From Buchnera aphidicola str. Ak (Acyrthosiphon kondoi) (GTDB taxonomy: Bacteria > Pseudomonadota > Gammaproteobacteria > Enterobacterales > Enterobacteriaceae): DNA of 64,000 nucleotides. The notes under the pieces were generated by a model. That model did no database searches, was not told the origin of the DNA, and saw only the letters and a program-made list of their open reading frames with translations. Where the stretch lies: positions 496,001-560,000 of the forward strand of contig NC_017256.1 in assembly GCF_000225445.1 (NCBI RefSeq), read 5' to 3'. Below are positions 19,583 through 29,361 of this stretch, one piece after another. Position 1 is the first letter of the stretch. Every line of letters begins with the position of its first letter. A program made the position numbers and the translations under genes.

Positions 19583-21567
19583 TTTAAACCTGCTTTTCGA
19601 ATATTTTTCCAATGTTGATTTTCAATTCTTTTTATGTCTTTTGCTAATATAGTATACTCTTTATCCTCATTAAGACTGTTAATAATCAAACTCACAATAA
19701 TCGCAAAAAAAGATAAAAAACACAACCAGGTAATATGCCAAACAGCCGAAAATCCAAATAATAATGAAAATATACTAATTAAAAAACCTAATCCTGTATT
19801 TTTAGGCATATGAATATCATGATAATTTGTATGATTCATTATTTTATTATAATTTTTTTCTTTTTTATTTTTCCAGAAATCATCTCTATCTTGTACTACA
19901 GGAATAATAGCAAAATTATATTCTGGAGCAGGTGAAGAAGTAGACCATTCTAAAGTTCTACCATCCCAAGGATCACCGGTTAAATCTAAATTATGTCGAC
20001 GTTCTTTTATAGAAACTAAAAATTGAACTATTTGACATATAATTCCTACTCCAATCAAACATGCTCCAATAGCAGCAACACATAATAATATATGAAATTC
20101 AGAATCAATATTTTGACTTAAACGACGAGTCATACCCATCAATCCTAAGAAATATAAAGGAATAAAAGCAAGAAAAAAACCTATTATCCAAAACCAAAAA
20201 GCACGTTTACCCCATGTTTCATTCAAAACAAAACCAAATAATTTGGGGAACCAATAACTAATACCAGCAAAACAACCAAAAACAACTCCACCAATTATTA
20301 CATTGTGAAAATGAGCAACTAAAAATAAACTATTATGTAAAATAAAATCAGCTGGAGGTACTGATAATAATACACCAGTCATTCCCCCAATAGAAAATGT
20401 TATTAAAAAACCTAAAGTCCATAACATAGAAGAATGCATATGCACGCGACCTTGATACATTGTAAATAACCAATTAAAAATTTTTACACCGGTAGGAATT
20501 GCTATAATCATAGTAGTAATGCCAAAAAAAGCGTTTATGTTTGCTCCTGCTCCCATAGTAAAAAAATGATGCAGCCATACAATAAAAGATAAAATAGTAA
20601 TAGATAATGTAGCCCATACTAAAGAAACATAACCAAACAACCGTTTTTTAGAAAAAGTTGCTACTATTTCTGAAAACACACCAAATACTGGTAGTACTAA
20701 AATATAAACTTCTGGATGACCCCAAATCCATATTAAATTAACATACATCATTGCATTCCCACCTAAATCATTAGTAAAAAAATGAAAATTAAAATAACGA
20801 TCTAAAGTCAGTAATACAAGAGTAATAGTTAAAACTGGAAATGAAATAACTATAAGAATATTAGTACACAAAGAAGTCCATGCAAAAACTGGCATTTTAA
20901 AAAAAGACATACCAGGTGCTCTCATTTTTAAAATTGTTACTAAAAAATTAACTCCTGTTAATGTTGTTCCAATACCAGCAATTTGTAAGCTCCAAATCCA
21001 ATAATCAACTCCAACACCTGAACTGTATTTTATACCAGATAATGGGGGATAAGCTAACCATCCTGTTTGAGCGAATTCTCCTATTCCCAATGATAAAGTA
21101 AGCAACACAGCACTACTAACATTCAACCAAAAACTTAAATTATTAAGAAATGGAAAAGCGACATCACGAGCTCCAATTTGTAATGGTATTACTAAATTCA
21201 TTAAACCAATTACAAGAGGCATAGCTACAAAAAAAATCATTATCACACCATGAGCTGTAAATATTTGGTCGTAATGATGTGGTGGTAAAAATCCTTTTAA
21301 ACCTGCTGATGAAATTACTTGTTGAGTACGCATTAATATAGCATCAACAAAACCACGAAACAACATAATAAACGCTAGGATTACATACATAATAGATATT
21401 TTTTTATGATCAACTGTAGTAAACCATTCAGACCATAAATATTGCCATTTTTTGTAATAGGTAATAGTTGATACAATACATAATGCAATTAAAATAATAG
21501 CGCTATATGTAATCATTATAATAGGTTCATGATAGGGTATAGCATCAAATGTTAATTTTCCGAACAT
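19579..21567 (-). CDS. cyoB: Cytochrome bo3 ubiquinol oxidase subunit I
   Basis: CyoB is the catalytic heme-copper subunit that reduces O2 to water while pumping protons. The 662 residues are collinear with E. coli (663). The low-spin heme ligand His106 is in [28 protein letters not shown] holds the CuB His and the proton-channel Glu; [12 protein letters not shown] gives the other two CuB His; [11 protein letters not shown] gives the remaining heme ligands. [20 protein letters not shown] carries the D-channel Asp. The gene is 4 bases after cyoA and ends in TGA overlapping cyoC. All key residues seem intact, so aerobic respiration with ubiquinol is expected. Confidence 0.97.
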   Translation of the reverse strand: MFGKLTFDAIPYHEPIIMITYSAIILIALCIVSTITYYKKWQYLWSEWFTTVDHKKISIMYVILAFIMLFRGFVDAILMRTQQVISSAGLKGFLPPHHYDQIFTAHGVIMIFFVAMPLVIGLMNLVIPLQIGARDVAFPFLNNLSFWLNVSSAVLLTLSLGIGEFAQTGWLAYPPLSGIKYSSGVGVDYWIWSLQIAGIGTTLTGVNFLVTILKMRAPGMSFFKMPVFAWTSLCTNILIVISFPVLTITLVLLTLDRYFNFHFFTNDLGGNAMMYVNLIWIWGHPEVYILVLPVFGVFSEIVATFSKKRLFGYVSLVWATLSITILSFIVWLHHFFTMGAGANINAFFGITTMIIAIPTGVKIFNWLFTMYQGRVHMHSSMLWTLGFLITFSIGGMTGVLLSVPPADFILHNSLFLVAHFHNVIIGGVVFGCFAGISYWFPKLFGFVLNETWGKRAFWFWIIGFFLAFIPLYFLGLMGMTRRLSQNIDSEFHILLCVAAIGACLIGVGIICQIVQFLVSIKERRHNLDLTGDPWDGRTLEWSTSSPAPEYNFAIIPVVQDRDDFWKNKKEKNYNKIMNHTNYHDIHMPKNTGLGFLISIFSLLFGFSAVWHITWLCFLSFFAIIVSLIINSLNEDKEYTILAKDIKRIENQHWKNIRKAGLK

Positions 21568-21571
21568 TATT

Positions 21572-22492
21572 CTATTTCTCCACGTTAGAATTTTTCTCTA
21601 CAATTTTATGCATCATATCTTTATTTAAAATTTGAAAATTTTTTATAGAAAATTGACTTATAATTTGATTAAATAAATTTTTTTTAACACTAGAAAAATA
21701 TTCTATTGAATATTTTTCATCTGGAATAGACAATGCATTAAAGATTTTTATTGTATTTAATTTTAAAGGTGAAGTTTTTATTTTTTTGACCCAATTTTGA
21801 AAAGTCAAATCTTTTAAAACAGATATGGCAGTGAATTTCATATTAGAAAAACCTTTTCCACTATAATTAGATGATATACCTTTATATTTTCCTGGATTAT
21901 TAGCAATTAAATTTAATTCAGTTGTCATTCCAGGCATAGCGTATATCTGACTGCCTAAGGATGGAATAAAAAAAGCATTCATAACAGAATTTGAAGTAAT
22001 TCGAAAAACTACAGGTCTATTAACAGGAAAAACAATTTCATTAATAGTGGCAATATTATAATCTGGATAAATAAATAACCATTTCCAATCTAATGCAACT
22101 GCATCTATTTTTATAGGATTATTAAAAGATGCTATAGGTTTTTTTGGCTCTAATCTATGGCTGTAACTCCAAGATAAAAATGCTAAAATAGAAACTATTA
22201 TAATTGGAATAGTCCACACTACTATTTCTATTTTTTTTGAATCAGACCAATCAGGTTTATAAATCTGATTTATATTCGTCGAACGATATTTAATAGAAAA
22301 ATATATAGTCATAAATATTACAGGAATAATGATTAACAACATCATTATAAAAGATATTAATATTAATGAACATTCCTCTATAGCAATAGTTCCATGAGGA
22401 TTTAATAATAAACTATCGCATCCACTTAGAAAAAAAAATATTAAAGTTAATGATGATATTTTAAAAAAATTATTATAATTTAAACAGGTCAT
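21572..22492 (-). CDS. cyoA: Cytochrome bo3 ubiquinol oxidase subunit II (lipoprotein)
   Basis: CyoA is subunit II, a COX2-type protein without CuA in quinol oxidases. The 306 residues (315 in E. coli) begin with a signal peptide and intact lipobox (FFLSGCDS, Cys25), followed by two transmembrane helices ([22 protein letters not shown] and [19 protein letters not shown]) and the periplasmic cupredoxin domain ([37 protein letters not shown]). CuA Cys residues are absent, as expected for a quinol oxidase. It is the first gene of the operon; the ~250 bases upstream are AT-rich and shared with divergent bolA. Confidence 0.95.
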   Translation of the reverse strand: MTCLNYNNFFKISSLTLIFFFLSGCDSLLLNPHGTIAIEECSLILISFIMMLLIIIPVIFMTIYFSIKYRSTNINQIYKPDWSDSKKIEIVVWTIPIIIVSILAFLSWSYSHRLEPKKPIASFNNPIKIDAVALDWKWLFIYPDYNIATINEIVFPVNRPVVFRITSNSVMNAFFIPSLGSQIYAMPGMTTELNLIANNPGKYKGISSNYSGKGFSNMKFTAISVLKDLTFQNWVKKIKTSPLKLNTIKIFNALSIPDEKYSIEYFSSVKKNLFNQIISQFSIKNFQILNKDMMHKIVEKNSNVEK

Positions 22493-22635
22493 TCAAAAAC
22501 CTCAAAAATAATATGATTGTTTTTTATTAAAAATTTTTTATAAAAATAATATTTTTAAAAATTATTTTTATTTAAAAATTATTCTTTTATAAAGAAAGTA
22601 ATAATTTGTGAAATAATTGAATTATTTTTTAAAAA

Positions 22636-22665
22636 TTGATAAAATTTAAAATTAAAAAATATAAT
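22636..22665 (+). promoter_or_regulatory. Candidate sigma-70 promoter for bolA
   Basis: TTGATA at 22636-22641 and TATAAT at 22660-22665 are separated by 18 bases, about 80 bases before the bolA ATG. A second overlapping TATAAT begins five bases later. In such AT-rich DNA chance matches are common, so confidence is moderate. Confidence 0.4.
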
Positions 22666-22744
22666 ATAATGCTCTTCATATAATTAGTATAAAAGTATTT
22701 ATTTATAATTTTTTTATTAAATAAAACAGGCATAACATCAATTC

Positions 22745-23050
22745 ATGACTCTAGAAAAAATAAAAAAGTATTTAACTTCCACAATAAAGATAAAATTTAT
22801 TGAAATTCATGATGATAGTTTGTTTCATAATTATCAAGAAAAAGGTCTTACACATTTAAGAATAATTATTGTCAGCAATGATTTTATTCATCAAAAAATA
22901 ATTGATAGACACCGTGTAATTTTTTCAAAACTGTCAAAAATACTTACAAAAAAAATATATTCATTGACATTGAATACTTATACTTTACATGAATGGATAT
23001 TTAAAGAATTTAAAAAAAACAATAACACTAAGTGTTTAAAAAGAAAATAA
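22745..23050 (+). CDS. bolA: BolA family protein
   Basis: BolA-family proteins have a class II KH-like fold, partner with monothiol glutaredoxins around Fe-S clusters, and in E. coli BolA also acts on cell shape and transcription. The 101 residues (105 in E. coli) include FIEIHDDSLFH near 19-29, the signature THLRIIIVSNDF near 38, and DRHRVIFSKL with the conserved His (about residue 60). LNTYTLHEWIF corresponds to the conserved C-terminal helix. It lies directly upstream of tig, the same order as in E. coli. YrbA/IbaG-type paralogues are an alternative, but length and position favour BolA. Confidence 0.88.
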   Translation: MTLEKIKKYLTSTIKIKFIEIHDDSLFHNYQEKGLTHLRIIIVSNDFIHQKIIDRHRVIFSKLSKILTKKIYSLTLNTYTLHEWIFKEFKKNNNTKCLKRK

Positions 23051-23262
23051 TATTTTATCAGTTTAATAAAAAAAGTTTTATAAATATAATTATATAATTT
23101 TTTTAAAAAATTAATATTAAAAATATGTAAAGATAACTTAAAAAATATATTTTTATGAAAAACTTACACTTTATAAAAAATTCAATTAAAGTATAAATAA
23201 AATTTTTTTAAAAATAGAATATCTAAAATATACTGATAAAAGTAATCGTTTGAGGTAATAAG

Positions 23263-24582
23263 ATGAAATTTTTTATGGAAAAAAATAAAGATGCAGGTCA
23301 TCGTGTTACAATTAAGATTCCAAAAATAACAGTGAATGATTCTCTTATGAGAGAATTTATAAAAATCAACAAAACGACTAAAATTAATGGATTTAGAAAA
23401 GGTAAAACTCCTGTAAAAGTTATACAAGAAAAATATGGTGATTCTATTTATTATGATATATTTAAACAACTAATGCAAAAATTTTTTCATGAGTTCATAA
23501 ATAAAGAAAAAATAAAAATTATTGGCTCTCCAAAATTTTACATGCATCAAAATGATAATAAAAAAAAAGAAGATTTTGAATATTCTGTGATTTATGAGAT
23601 GTATCCAGAATTTAAAATAAAAAATATAAAACAATTAAAAGCTAAAAAAGTTAATGTCACAACAACAGATAAAGATATCGAGGAAAATATAAAAAAATAT
23701 CAAAAAAAAGATATTTGGAACTCAGTGAATAGAGCAATCAAACCCTATGATCGTATAACAATTAATTATTCTATTTATGAAAAAAATATAGAAATAAAAA
23801 AATTCAAAAAAGAGAATATTGTCTTTATTGTATCTCAAAACACATTGATACCTCAATTAAATTATAAAATAATTAATCATTTTATTAATGATATTATTTT
23901 TTTTAACATTAAATTTCATCAATTTCATCCAGAAAAAGAACTTCAAAATAAAGATATAACATTTAAAATAAAAATCGTTAAAATAGAAAAAAAACAAGAC
24001 GTAGAAGAAAATAGAATAAAAAATAAAACAGAAAAAAAATTAACTAAACCAGATTACCAAATCATTAAAAATAATCTAGATACTCAAATTAATATCATAA
24101 CTGAAAAATATTTAGAAGATCAAATCATACAAAAAATAATCGAAAAAAATATTATATTAATACCTCAACTTTTATTTCAAGAAGAAGTGAATATTTTATA
24201 TAGAGAATATAAAAAAAAATATAAAGAAGAAAGTTCTAATATTTTAGAAAAAAAATACCATTTTAATATTGATTTGCAAGCAAAAAAAAGATTATATCAT
24301 CGCATGATAATCGAAAAAATAATTTCTGATAATCAATTGTTTATAGACGAAGATAAGATACAAAAATTAATTAAAAAAATATCCTTAAATCACAAAAAAC
24401 CAATAGAAATTATTAATTTATATAATAAAAATAAAAATTTAAAAAACACGGTAAAAAATATAGAATTAGAAAATCAAGCCATGAGTTTATTGAAAAAAAG
24501 CATTCAAATTGAAAAAGAACATTGGACTTTTGATAAATTCATAAATTACAACTGGACAAATCATGAAGAACTAATTCTATAA
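23263..24582 (+). CDS. tig: Trigger factor (ribosome-bound chaperone)
   Basis: Trigger factor binds L23 at the ribosome exit tunnel and shields nascent chains. The 439 residues (432 in E. coli) have the ribosome-binding loop GFRKGKTPVKVIQEKYG near 44-60. The middle FKBP-like domain (about 150-245) is divergent: YDRITINYSI and LIPQLNYKII stand where E. coli has IPGFEDGI, so prolyl-isomerase residues look lost. The C-terminal helical chaperone domain is very Lys-rich but recognisable (IIEKIISDNQL; ENQAMSLLKKSIQ). The ATG has a GAGGT Shine-Dalgarno site and the N-terminus aligns residue for residue with E. coli. Chaperoning is probably kept, isomerase doubtful. Confidence 0.9.
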   Translation: MKFFMEKNKDAGHRVTIKIPKITVNDSLMREFIKINKTTKINGFRKGKTPVKVIQEKYGDSIYYDIFKQLMQKFFHEFINKEKIKIIGSPKFYMHQNDNKKKEDFEYSVIYEMYPEFKIKNIKQLKAKKVNVTTTDKDIEENIKKYQKKDIWNSVNRAIKPYDRITINYSIYEKNIEIKKFKKENIVFIVSQNTLIPQLNYKIINHFINDIIFFNIKFHQFHPEKELQNKDITFKIKIVKIEKKQDVEENRIKNKTEKKLTKPDYQIIKNNLDTQINIITEKYLEDQIIQKIIEKNIILIPQLLFQEEVNILYREYKKKYKEESSNILEKKYHFNIDLQAKKRLYHRMIIEKIISDNQLFIDEDKIQKLIKKISLNHKKPIEIINLYNKNKNLKNTVKNIELENQAMSLLKKSIQIEKEHWTFDKFINYNWTNHEELIL

Positions 24583-24714
24583 CTAATAATAAGATTGTAT
24601 GGTAACAGAAAATTTTTTTAATTTATCAATCTTAAAAAATAATAATTAATATTATTAAATAATTTAAAAAACAAATTATTACAAAATGATATTGGGTATT
24701 TTCAGGAATAAAAC

Positions 24715-25329
24715 ATGCTATATAATAATCAAAAAAATTTGTGCACAACTTTAATTCCGATGGTTGTAGAACAGCATTCTAAAGGAGAACGCTCATATGA
24801 TATATACTCAAGATTATTAAAAGAACGTATAATTTTTATGATAGGAACTATTGAAGATAATATGGCTAATAATATTGTAGCTCAAATATTATTTTTAGAA
24901 GCTGAAAATCCAGAAAAAGATATATTTTTATACATTAACTCTCCAGGAGGCATCATTACATCAGGCATGTCTATTTATGACACGATGCAATTTGTTAAAC
25001 CAGAAATAAGTACTATTTGCATGGGTCAAGCATGTTCAATGGCTGCCTTGTTATTAACATCTGGAACTAAAGGAAAAAGATTTTGTTTACCTAATTCGAA
25101 AGTTATGATTCATCAACCATTAGGTGGATATCAAGGACAGGCTTCAGATATCGCTATTCATGCTAGAGAAATAATGGAAATGAAAAAAAAATTAAATAAA
25201 CTAATGTCATTTCATACCGGTCAATCTATAAAAAAAATAAATAAAGACACAGAACGTGATTGTTTTTTATCAGCAGACGAATCTGTAAAATATGGACTAA
25301 TCGATTTTATTTTAACTCGGCGTCAATAA
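24715..25329 (+). CDS. clpP: ATP-dependent Clp protease proteolytic subunit
   Basis: ClpP is the barrel-shaped serine protease that degrades proteins fed by ClpX or ClpA. The 204 residues match the family (207 in E. coli). The catalytic triad is Ser108 ([10 protein letters not shown]), His133 ([12 protein letters not shown]) and Asp182 ([11 protein letters not shown]). The N-terminal propeptide-like stretch is present (start MLYNN). It is followed by clpX, as in E. coli, with a 97-base gap. Confidence 0.96.
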   Translation: MLYNNQKNLCTTLIPMVVEQHSKGERSYDIYSRLLKERIIFMIGTIEDNMANNIVAQILFLEAENPEKDIFLYINSPGGIITSGMSIYDTMQFVKPEISTICMGQACSMAALLLTSGTKGKRFCLPNSKVMIHQPLGGYQGQASDIAIHAREIMEMKKKLNKLMSFHTGQSIKKINKDTERDCFLSADESVKYGLIDFILTRRQ

Positions 25330-25426
25330 AAAATTAAATTCATAAATTTTTTTATAAAACATTATATAAAAACATATAGAATCTATTTACTCAGAAATAT
25401 ATAACGTGTACAAAAAGAGGTTAAAC

Positions 25427-26713
25427 ATGACAGATAAGAGTAAAGAAAATTCTAAAAAGCTAATTTATTGTTCTTTTTGTGGTAAAAATCAACAAGAAGT
25501 ACAAAAGTTAATAGCTGGTCCAACAGTATATATATGCAATGAATGTGTACGATTATGTAATGATATCATTACTGAAGAAAATTCCAAAAACAAAATAACT
25601 GATTCTGAAAATAAAATCAATTATTTACCGACACCACGTGAAATAAAAAAACATCTTGATAATTATGTAATTGGACAAGATCATACAAAAAAAGTCCTAT
25701 CTGTTGCGGTTTATAATCATTATAAACGTCTTTATAACTTTAATAAAAACACAGATTTAGTTGAATTAGGTAAAAGTAATATTTTATTGATTGGCCCAAC
25801 AGGTAGTGGAAAAACACTATTAGCACAAACATTAGCTAAATTATTAGACGTGCCCTTTACTATTGCAGATGCAACAACTCTAACTGAAGCCGGATATGTA
25901 GGAGAAGATGTTGAAAACGTAATACAAAAATTATTACAAAAATGTAAATATAATGTGAAAAAAGCAGAATTAGGAATTGTTTATATTGATGAGATAGATA
26001 AAATAGCAAGAAAATCTGATAATCCTTCTATTACTAGAGATGTATCTGGAGAGGGAGTACAACAAGCTCTATTAAAGTTGATCGAAGGAACATTAGCTTC
26101 TGTTCCTCCTCAAGGAGGACGAAAACATCCACAACAAGAATTTTTGCAAGTTAACACATCAAATATTTTATTTATATGTGCTGGTGCATTTTCAGAATTA
26201 TCTAAAATTATCTCTAAAAGACTCGATACAGGAACAGAGATAGGTTTTAACGCTGATGTTAAAGGTAATAAACAAAAAATATCAGAAAATGTTTTATTAA
26301 AACAAGTAGAACCTGAAGATTTAATAAAATTTGGATTAATTCCAGAATTTATTGGCCGTTTACCAATAATAACTATATTAAAAAAATTAACTGAAGATGC
26401 ATTAGTCAATATATTATGCAAACCTAAAAACGCATTAATTAAACAATATCAAACGTTATTTGACTTAGAAAAAGTACAATTGGAATTTAATACAGAATCT
26501 ATTATAGCCATTGCAAGAAAAGCTATGAATAAAAAAACAGGTGCAAGAGGATTAAGATCTATTATTGAAAGTATATTACTCAATATAATGTACGAATTGC
26601 CATCTATGGTTAATGTAGAAAAAGTATTAATTAACAAGTCTGTTGTAAACGCTAATTCATCACCAGAAATAATATATGGAAAGAACAAATCAAAAAAAGC
26701 ATCAGGTGAATAA
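25427..26713 (+). CDS. clpX: ATP-dependent Clp protease ATP-binding subunit ClpX
   Basis: ClpX is the AAA+ hexameric unfoldase that delivers substrates to ClpP. The protein is 428 residues (424 in E. coli) from the ATG at 25427, preceded by AGAGG; a GTG 21 bases upstream would add seven non-family residues. The zinc-binding domain has Cys15, Cys18, Cys37 and Cys40. Walker A is GPTGSGKT at 123-130, Walker B VYIDEIDK, with the pore motif GYVGEDVE before it and sensor motifs RLPIITIL and [10 protein letters not shown] at the C-terminus. Nothing looks damaged. Confidence 0.96.
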   Translation: MTDKSKENSKKLIYCSFCGKNQQEVQKLIAGPTVYICNECVRLCNDIITEENSKNKITDSENKINYLPTPREIKKHLDNYVIGQDHTKKVLSVAVYNHYKRLYNFNKNTDLVELGKSNILLIGPTGSGKTLLAQTLAKLLDVPFTIADATTLTEAGYVGEDVENVIQKLLQKCKYNVKKAELGIVYIDEIDKIARKSDNPSITRDVSGEGVQQALLKLIEGTLASVPPQGGRKHPQQEFLQVNTSNILFICAGAFSELSKIISKRLDTGTEIGFNADVKGNKQKISENVLLKQVEPEDLIKFGLIPEFIGRLPIITILKKLTEDALVNILCKPKNALIKQYQTLFDLEKVQLEFNTESIIAIARKAMNKKTGARGLRSIIESILLNIMYELPSMVNVEKVLINKSVVNANSSPEIIYGKNKSKKASGE

Positions 26714-26734
26714 AGAAAACATCTGATGATCTAA

Positions 26735-26761
26735 AAAATAAAAGCAATGAGCTTTTATTTT
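26735..26761 (+). terminator. Hairpin after clpX
   Basis: An 11-bp perfect inverted repeat (AAAATAAAAGC, loop AATGA, GCTTTTATTTT) follows the clpX stop by about 20 bases and ends in a T-rich arm. It is a plausible rho-independent terminator, so lon may rely on its own promoter. Confidence 0.5.
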
Positions 26762-26774
26762 ATCAAACGCTTAG

Positions 26775-26806
26775 CATTAAACGTCAAGCGACCATTCCGA
26801 TATACT
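26775..26806 (+). promoter_or_regulatory. Heat-shock (sigma-32) type promoter of lon
   Basis: CATTAAA (26775-26781), a 14-base spacer, then TCCGATATACT (26796-26806) line up without gaps on the E. coli lon sigma-32 promoter as I recall it (CGTTGAA, 14 bases, CCCCATATACT). The conservation outside coding DNA in such a decayed genome suggests selection. The -35 is weaker than consensus CTTGAA. Confidence 0.5.
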
Positions 26807-26897
26807 TGGCTGATCATAAGTGTAACTGCATGTTTTATTATATCGTGCAGTTTTTAAATATTATTAACATCAGTAAATCCAACTAAGAGAGAGCTCT

Positions 26898-29255
26898 ATG
26901 AATTCTGAGCGTTCTGAACGCATTAAAATCCCTGTCTTACCATTAAGAGATGTAGTTATATATCCTTATATGGTGATTCCATTGTTTGTAGGTCGTAAAA
27001 AATCAATCCAATGCATTGAAACATCTATGAATAATGATAAAAAAATTATGTTAATTGCACAAAAAGAAGCCTCTAAAGATGAACCTACTACAGATGATTT
27101 ATTTAATATAGGAACTATCAGTTCAATTTTACAAATGTTAAAATTACCAGATGGTACAGTAAAGGTACTAATTGAAGGATTACAACGTGCCTGTATTAAA
27201 AATTTAAAAAATAATGGAAAACATTTTATTGCAGAAGTAGAATTAATTGTTTCTCCTACTATTTTAGATAAAGAACAAGAAGTATTAATTCGTACAACAA
27301 TTAATCAATTTGAGTCTTACATTAAACTTAATAAAAAAATTCCATCGGAAATATTAAACACTCTTAATAATATTAAGAGTTCAGAAAAATTAGCAGATAC
27401 TATTGCTGCTCATATGCCATTAAAATTAAACGATAAACAATCAGTTTTAGAAATACATAATATAAATGAGAGATTAGAGTTTTTAATGGCTATTATGGAA
27501 ACTGAAATAGATTTACTGCAAGTTGAAAAAAGAATTAGAAACCGTGTTAAAAAACAAATGGAAAAAAGTCAAAGAGAATATTATTTAAATGAACAAATAA
27601 AAGCTATACAAAAAGAACTTGGTGATATGGATGAAATTCCAGATGAAAATAAAATATTAAAACGTAAAATTAAAGCCTCAAAAATGCCAAAAGAAGCAAA
27701 AGATAAAACAGAATCAGAACTTCAAAAATTAAAAATGATGTCACCTATGTCAGCAGAAGCAACAGTAGTACGTAGTTATATTGATTGGATGATACAAGTG
27801 CCTTGGCATGTCAGAACAAAAATAAAAAAAGATATTCAACAAGCTAAAAAAATTCTTGATATTGATCATTTTGGTCTTGAAAAGGTTAAAGATCGAATCT
27901 TAGAATATTTAGCGGTACAAAGCCGAAAAAATAAAATCAAAGGTCCTATTTTGTGTCTGATTGGACCACCTGGAGTAGGAAAAACATCGTTAGGAAAATC
28001 TATTGCGAGATCTACAGGTAGAAAATATGTAAGAATGGCTTTAGGAGGAATAAGGGATGAAGCAGAAATTAGAGGACATAGACGTACATATATAGGTTCT
28101 ATGCCTGGAAAACTAATTCAAAAAATGGCAAAAGCAAAAGTTAAAAATCCTCTTTTTTTACTAGATGAAATTGATAAAATGTCTCGTGATATAAGAGTGG
28201 ATCCAGCATCTGCTTTATTAGAAGTATTAGATCCAGAACAAAATGTAACTTTCAATGATCATTATCTAGAAGTAGATTATGATCTTTCAGATGTTATGTT
28301 TGTAGCCACGTCAAATTCTATGAATATACCCGCACCATTACTTGATCGCATGGAAATTATTCGTCTCTCTGGTTATACTGAAAACGAAAAACTAAATATA
28401 GCTAAACGATATCTATATCCTAAACAACTAGAAAGAAATGCACTAAAAGAAGATGAATTAACAATTACTGATAATGCAATAATGAGTATTATTCACTATT
28501 ATACTCGTGAAGCAGGTGTCAGAGCTTTAGAACGTGAAATTTCTAAAATATGTCGAAAAGTAGTAAAAAATTTACTATTAGATAAATCTTTAAAACACAT
28601 CGAAATAAATAGAAAAAATTTAAAAAAATTTTTAGGAATCAAACGTTTTGATTATGGAAAAAGCAATAAAACTAATCAAATCGGACAAGTAATTGGATTA
28701 GCATGGACTGAAGTAGGTGGAGAATTACTAACAATTGAAACAGCATGCGTATCAGGAAAAGGGAAGCTTACATATACAGGTTCTTTAGGCGAAGTTATGC
28801 AAGAATCAATTCAAGCGGCATTAACTGTCGTTCGCTCCCAAGCTAATAAATTAGGAATCAAAAAAGATTTTCATGAAAAACATGATATTCATGTTCATGT
28901 TCCTGAAGGTGCGACACCAAAAGATGGTCCAAGTGCCGGTGTAGCAATGTGTACAGCTATAGTTTCATCATTAACAAAAAATCCTGTTAAATCTAATGTT
29001 GCGATGACAGGTGAAATAACTCTGCGTGGACAGATATTGCCTATCGGAGGATTAAAAGAAAAACTATTAGCAGCACATCGTGGAGGAATACAAAAAGTAT
29101 TAATACCCTATGAAAATAAACGTGATCTAGAAGAAATACCTCAAAATATTATTAAAGGATTGCAAATATATCCAGTAAAAAAAATCGAAGAAGTTTTAAA
29201 TTTAGCATTAGAAAATGCACCTTATGTTTTAATGCAGAAAAATAATATTATATAA
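26898..29255 (+). CDS. lon: ATP-dependent Lon protease
   Basis: Lon is a homohexameric AAA+ serine protease that removes misfolded and regulatory proteins. The 785 residues align end to end with E. coli (784). Walker A GPPGVGKTS starts at residue 356, Walker B is FLLDEIDK, and the Ser-Lys dyad is Ser679 (PKDGPSAGVA) and Lys722 (GGLKEKLLAAHRGG), the E. coli numbers. The Shine-Dalgarno region AACTAAGAGAGAGCTCTATG is, from memory, the same as in E. coli, striking in this AT-rich setting. A heat-shock-like promoter lies upstream and a strong terminator downstream, so it is probably monocistronic. Confidence 0.97.
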   Translation: MNSERSERIKIPVLPLRDVVIYPYMVIPLFVGRKKSIQCIETSMNNDKKIMLIAQKEASKDEPTTDDLFNIGTISSILQMLKLPDGTVKVLIEGLQRACIKNLKNNGKHFIAEVELIVSPTILDKEQEVLIRTTINQFESYIKLNKKIPSEILNTLNNIKSSEKLADTIAAHMPLKLNDKQSVLEIHNINERLEFLMAIMETEIDLLQVEKRIRNRVKKQMEKSQREYYLNEQIKAIQKELGDMDEIPDENKILKRKIKASKMPKEAKDKTESELQKLKMMSPMSAEATVVRSYIDWMIQVPWHVRTKIKKDIQQAKKILDIDHFGLEKVKDRILEYLAVQSRKNKIKGPILCLIGPPGVGKTSLGKSIARSTGRKYVRMALGGIRDEAEIRGHRRTYIGSMPGKLIQKMAKAKVKNPLFLLDEIDKMSRDIRVDPASALLEVLDPEQNVTFNDHYLEVDYDLSDVMFVATSNSMNIPAPLLDRMEIIRLSGYTENEKLNIAKRYLYPKQLERNALKEDELTITDNAIMSIIHYYTREAGVRALEREISKICRKVVKNLLLDKSLKHIEINRKNLKKFLGIKRFDYGKSNKTNQIGQVIGLAWTEVGGELLTIETACVSGKGKLTYTGSLGEVMQESIQAALTVVRSQANKLGIKKDFHEKHDIHVHVPEGATPKDGPSAGVAMCTAIVSSLTKNPVKSNVAMTGEITLRGQILPIGGLKEKLLAAHRGGIQKVLIPYENKRDLEEIPQNIIKGLQIYPVKKIEEVLNLALENAPYVLMQKNNII

Positions 29256-29269
29256 ATAAAATAAAATTT

Positions 29270-29300
29270 GGCTGACAAAAAATTGTCAGCCTTTATATTT
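29270..29300 (+). terminator. Rho-independent terminator of lon
   Basis: GGCTGACA (29270-29277) pairs with TGTCAGCC (29284-29291) around a short A-rich loop and is followed by a T-rich tract. It is the only GC-containing hairpin nearby and ends the lon transcript. hupB, which follows lon in E. coli, is absent. Confidence 0.8.
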
Positions 29301-29361
29301 AATAACAATAAAAAATTTTTTATTTTTACTCAATATTAAAAACATATAGGATCGTTATATC

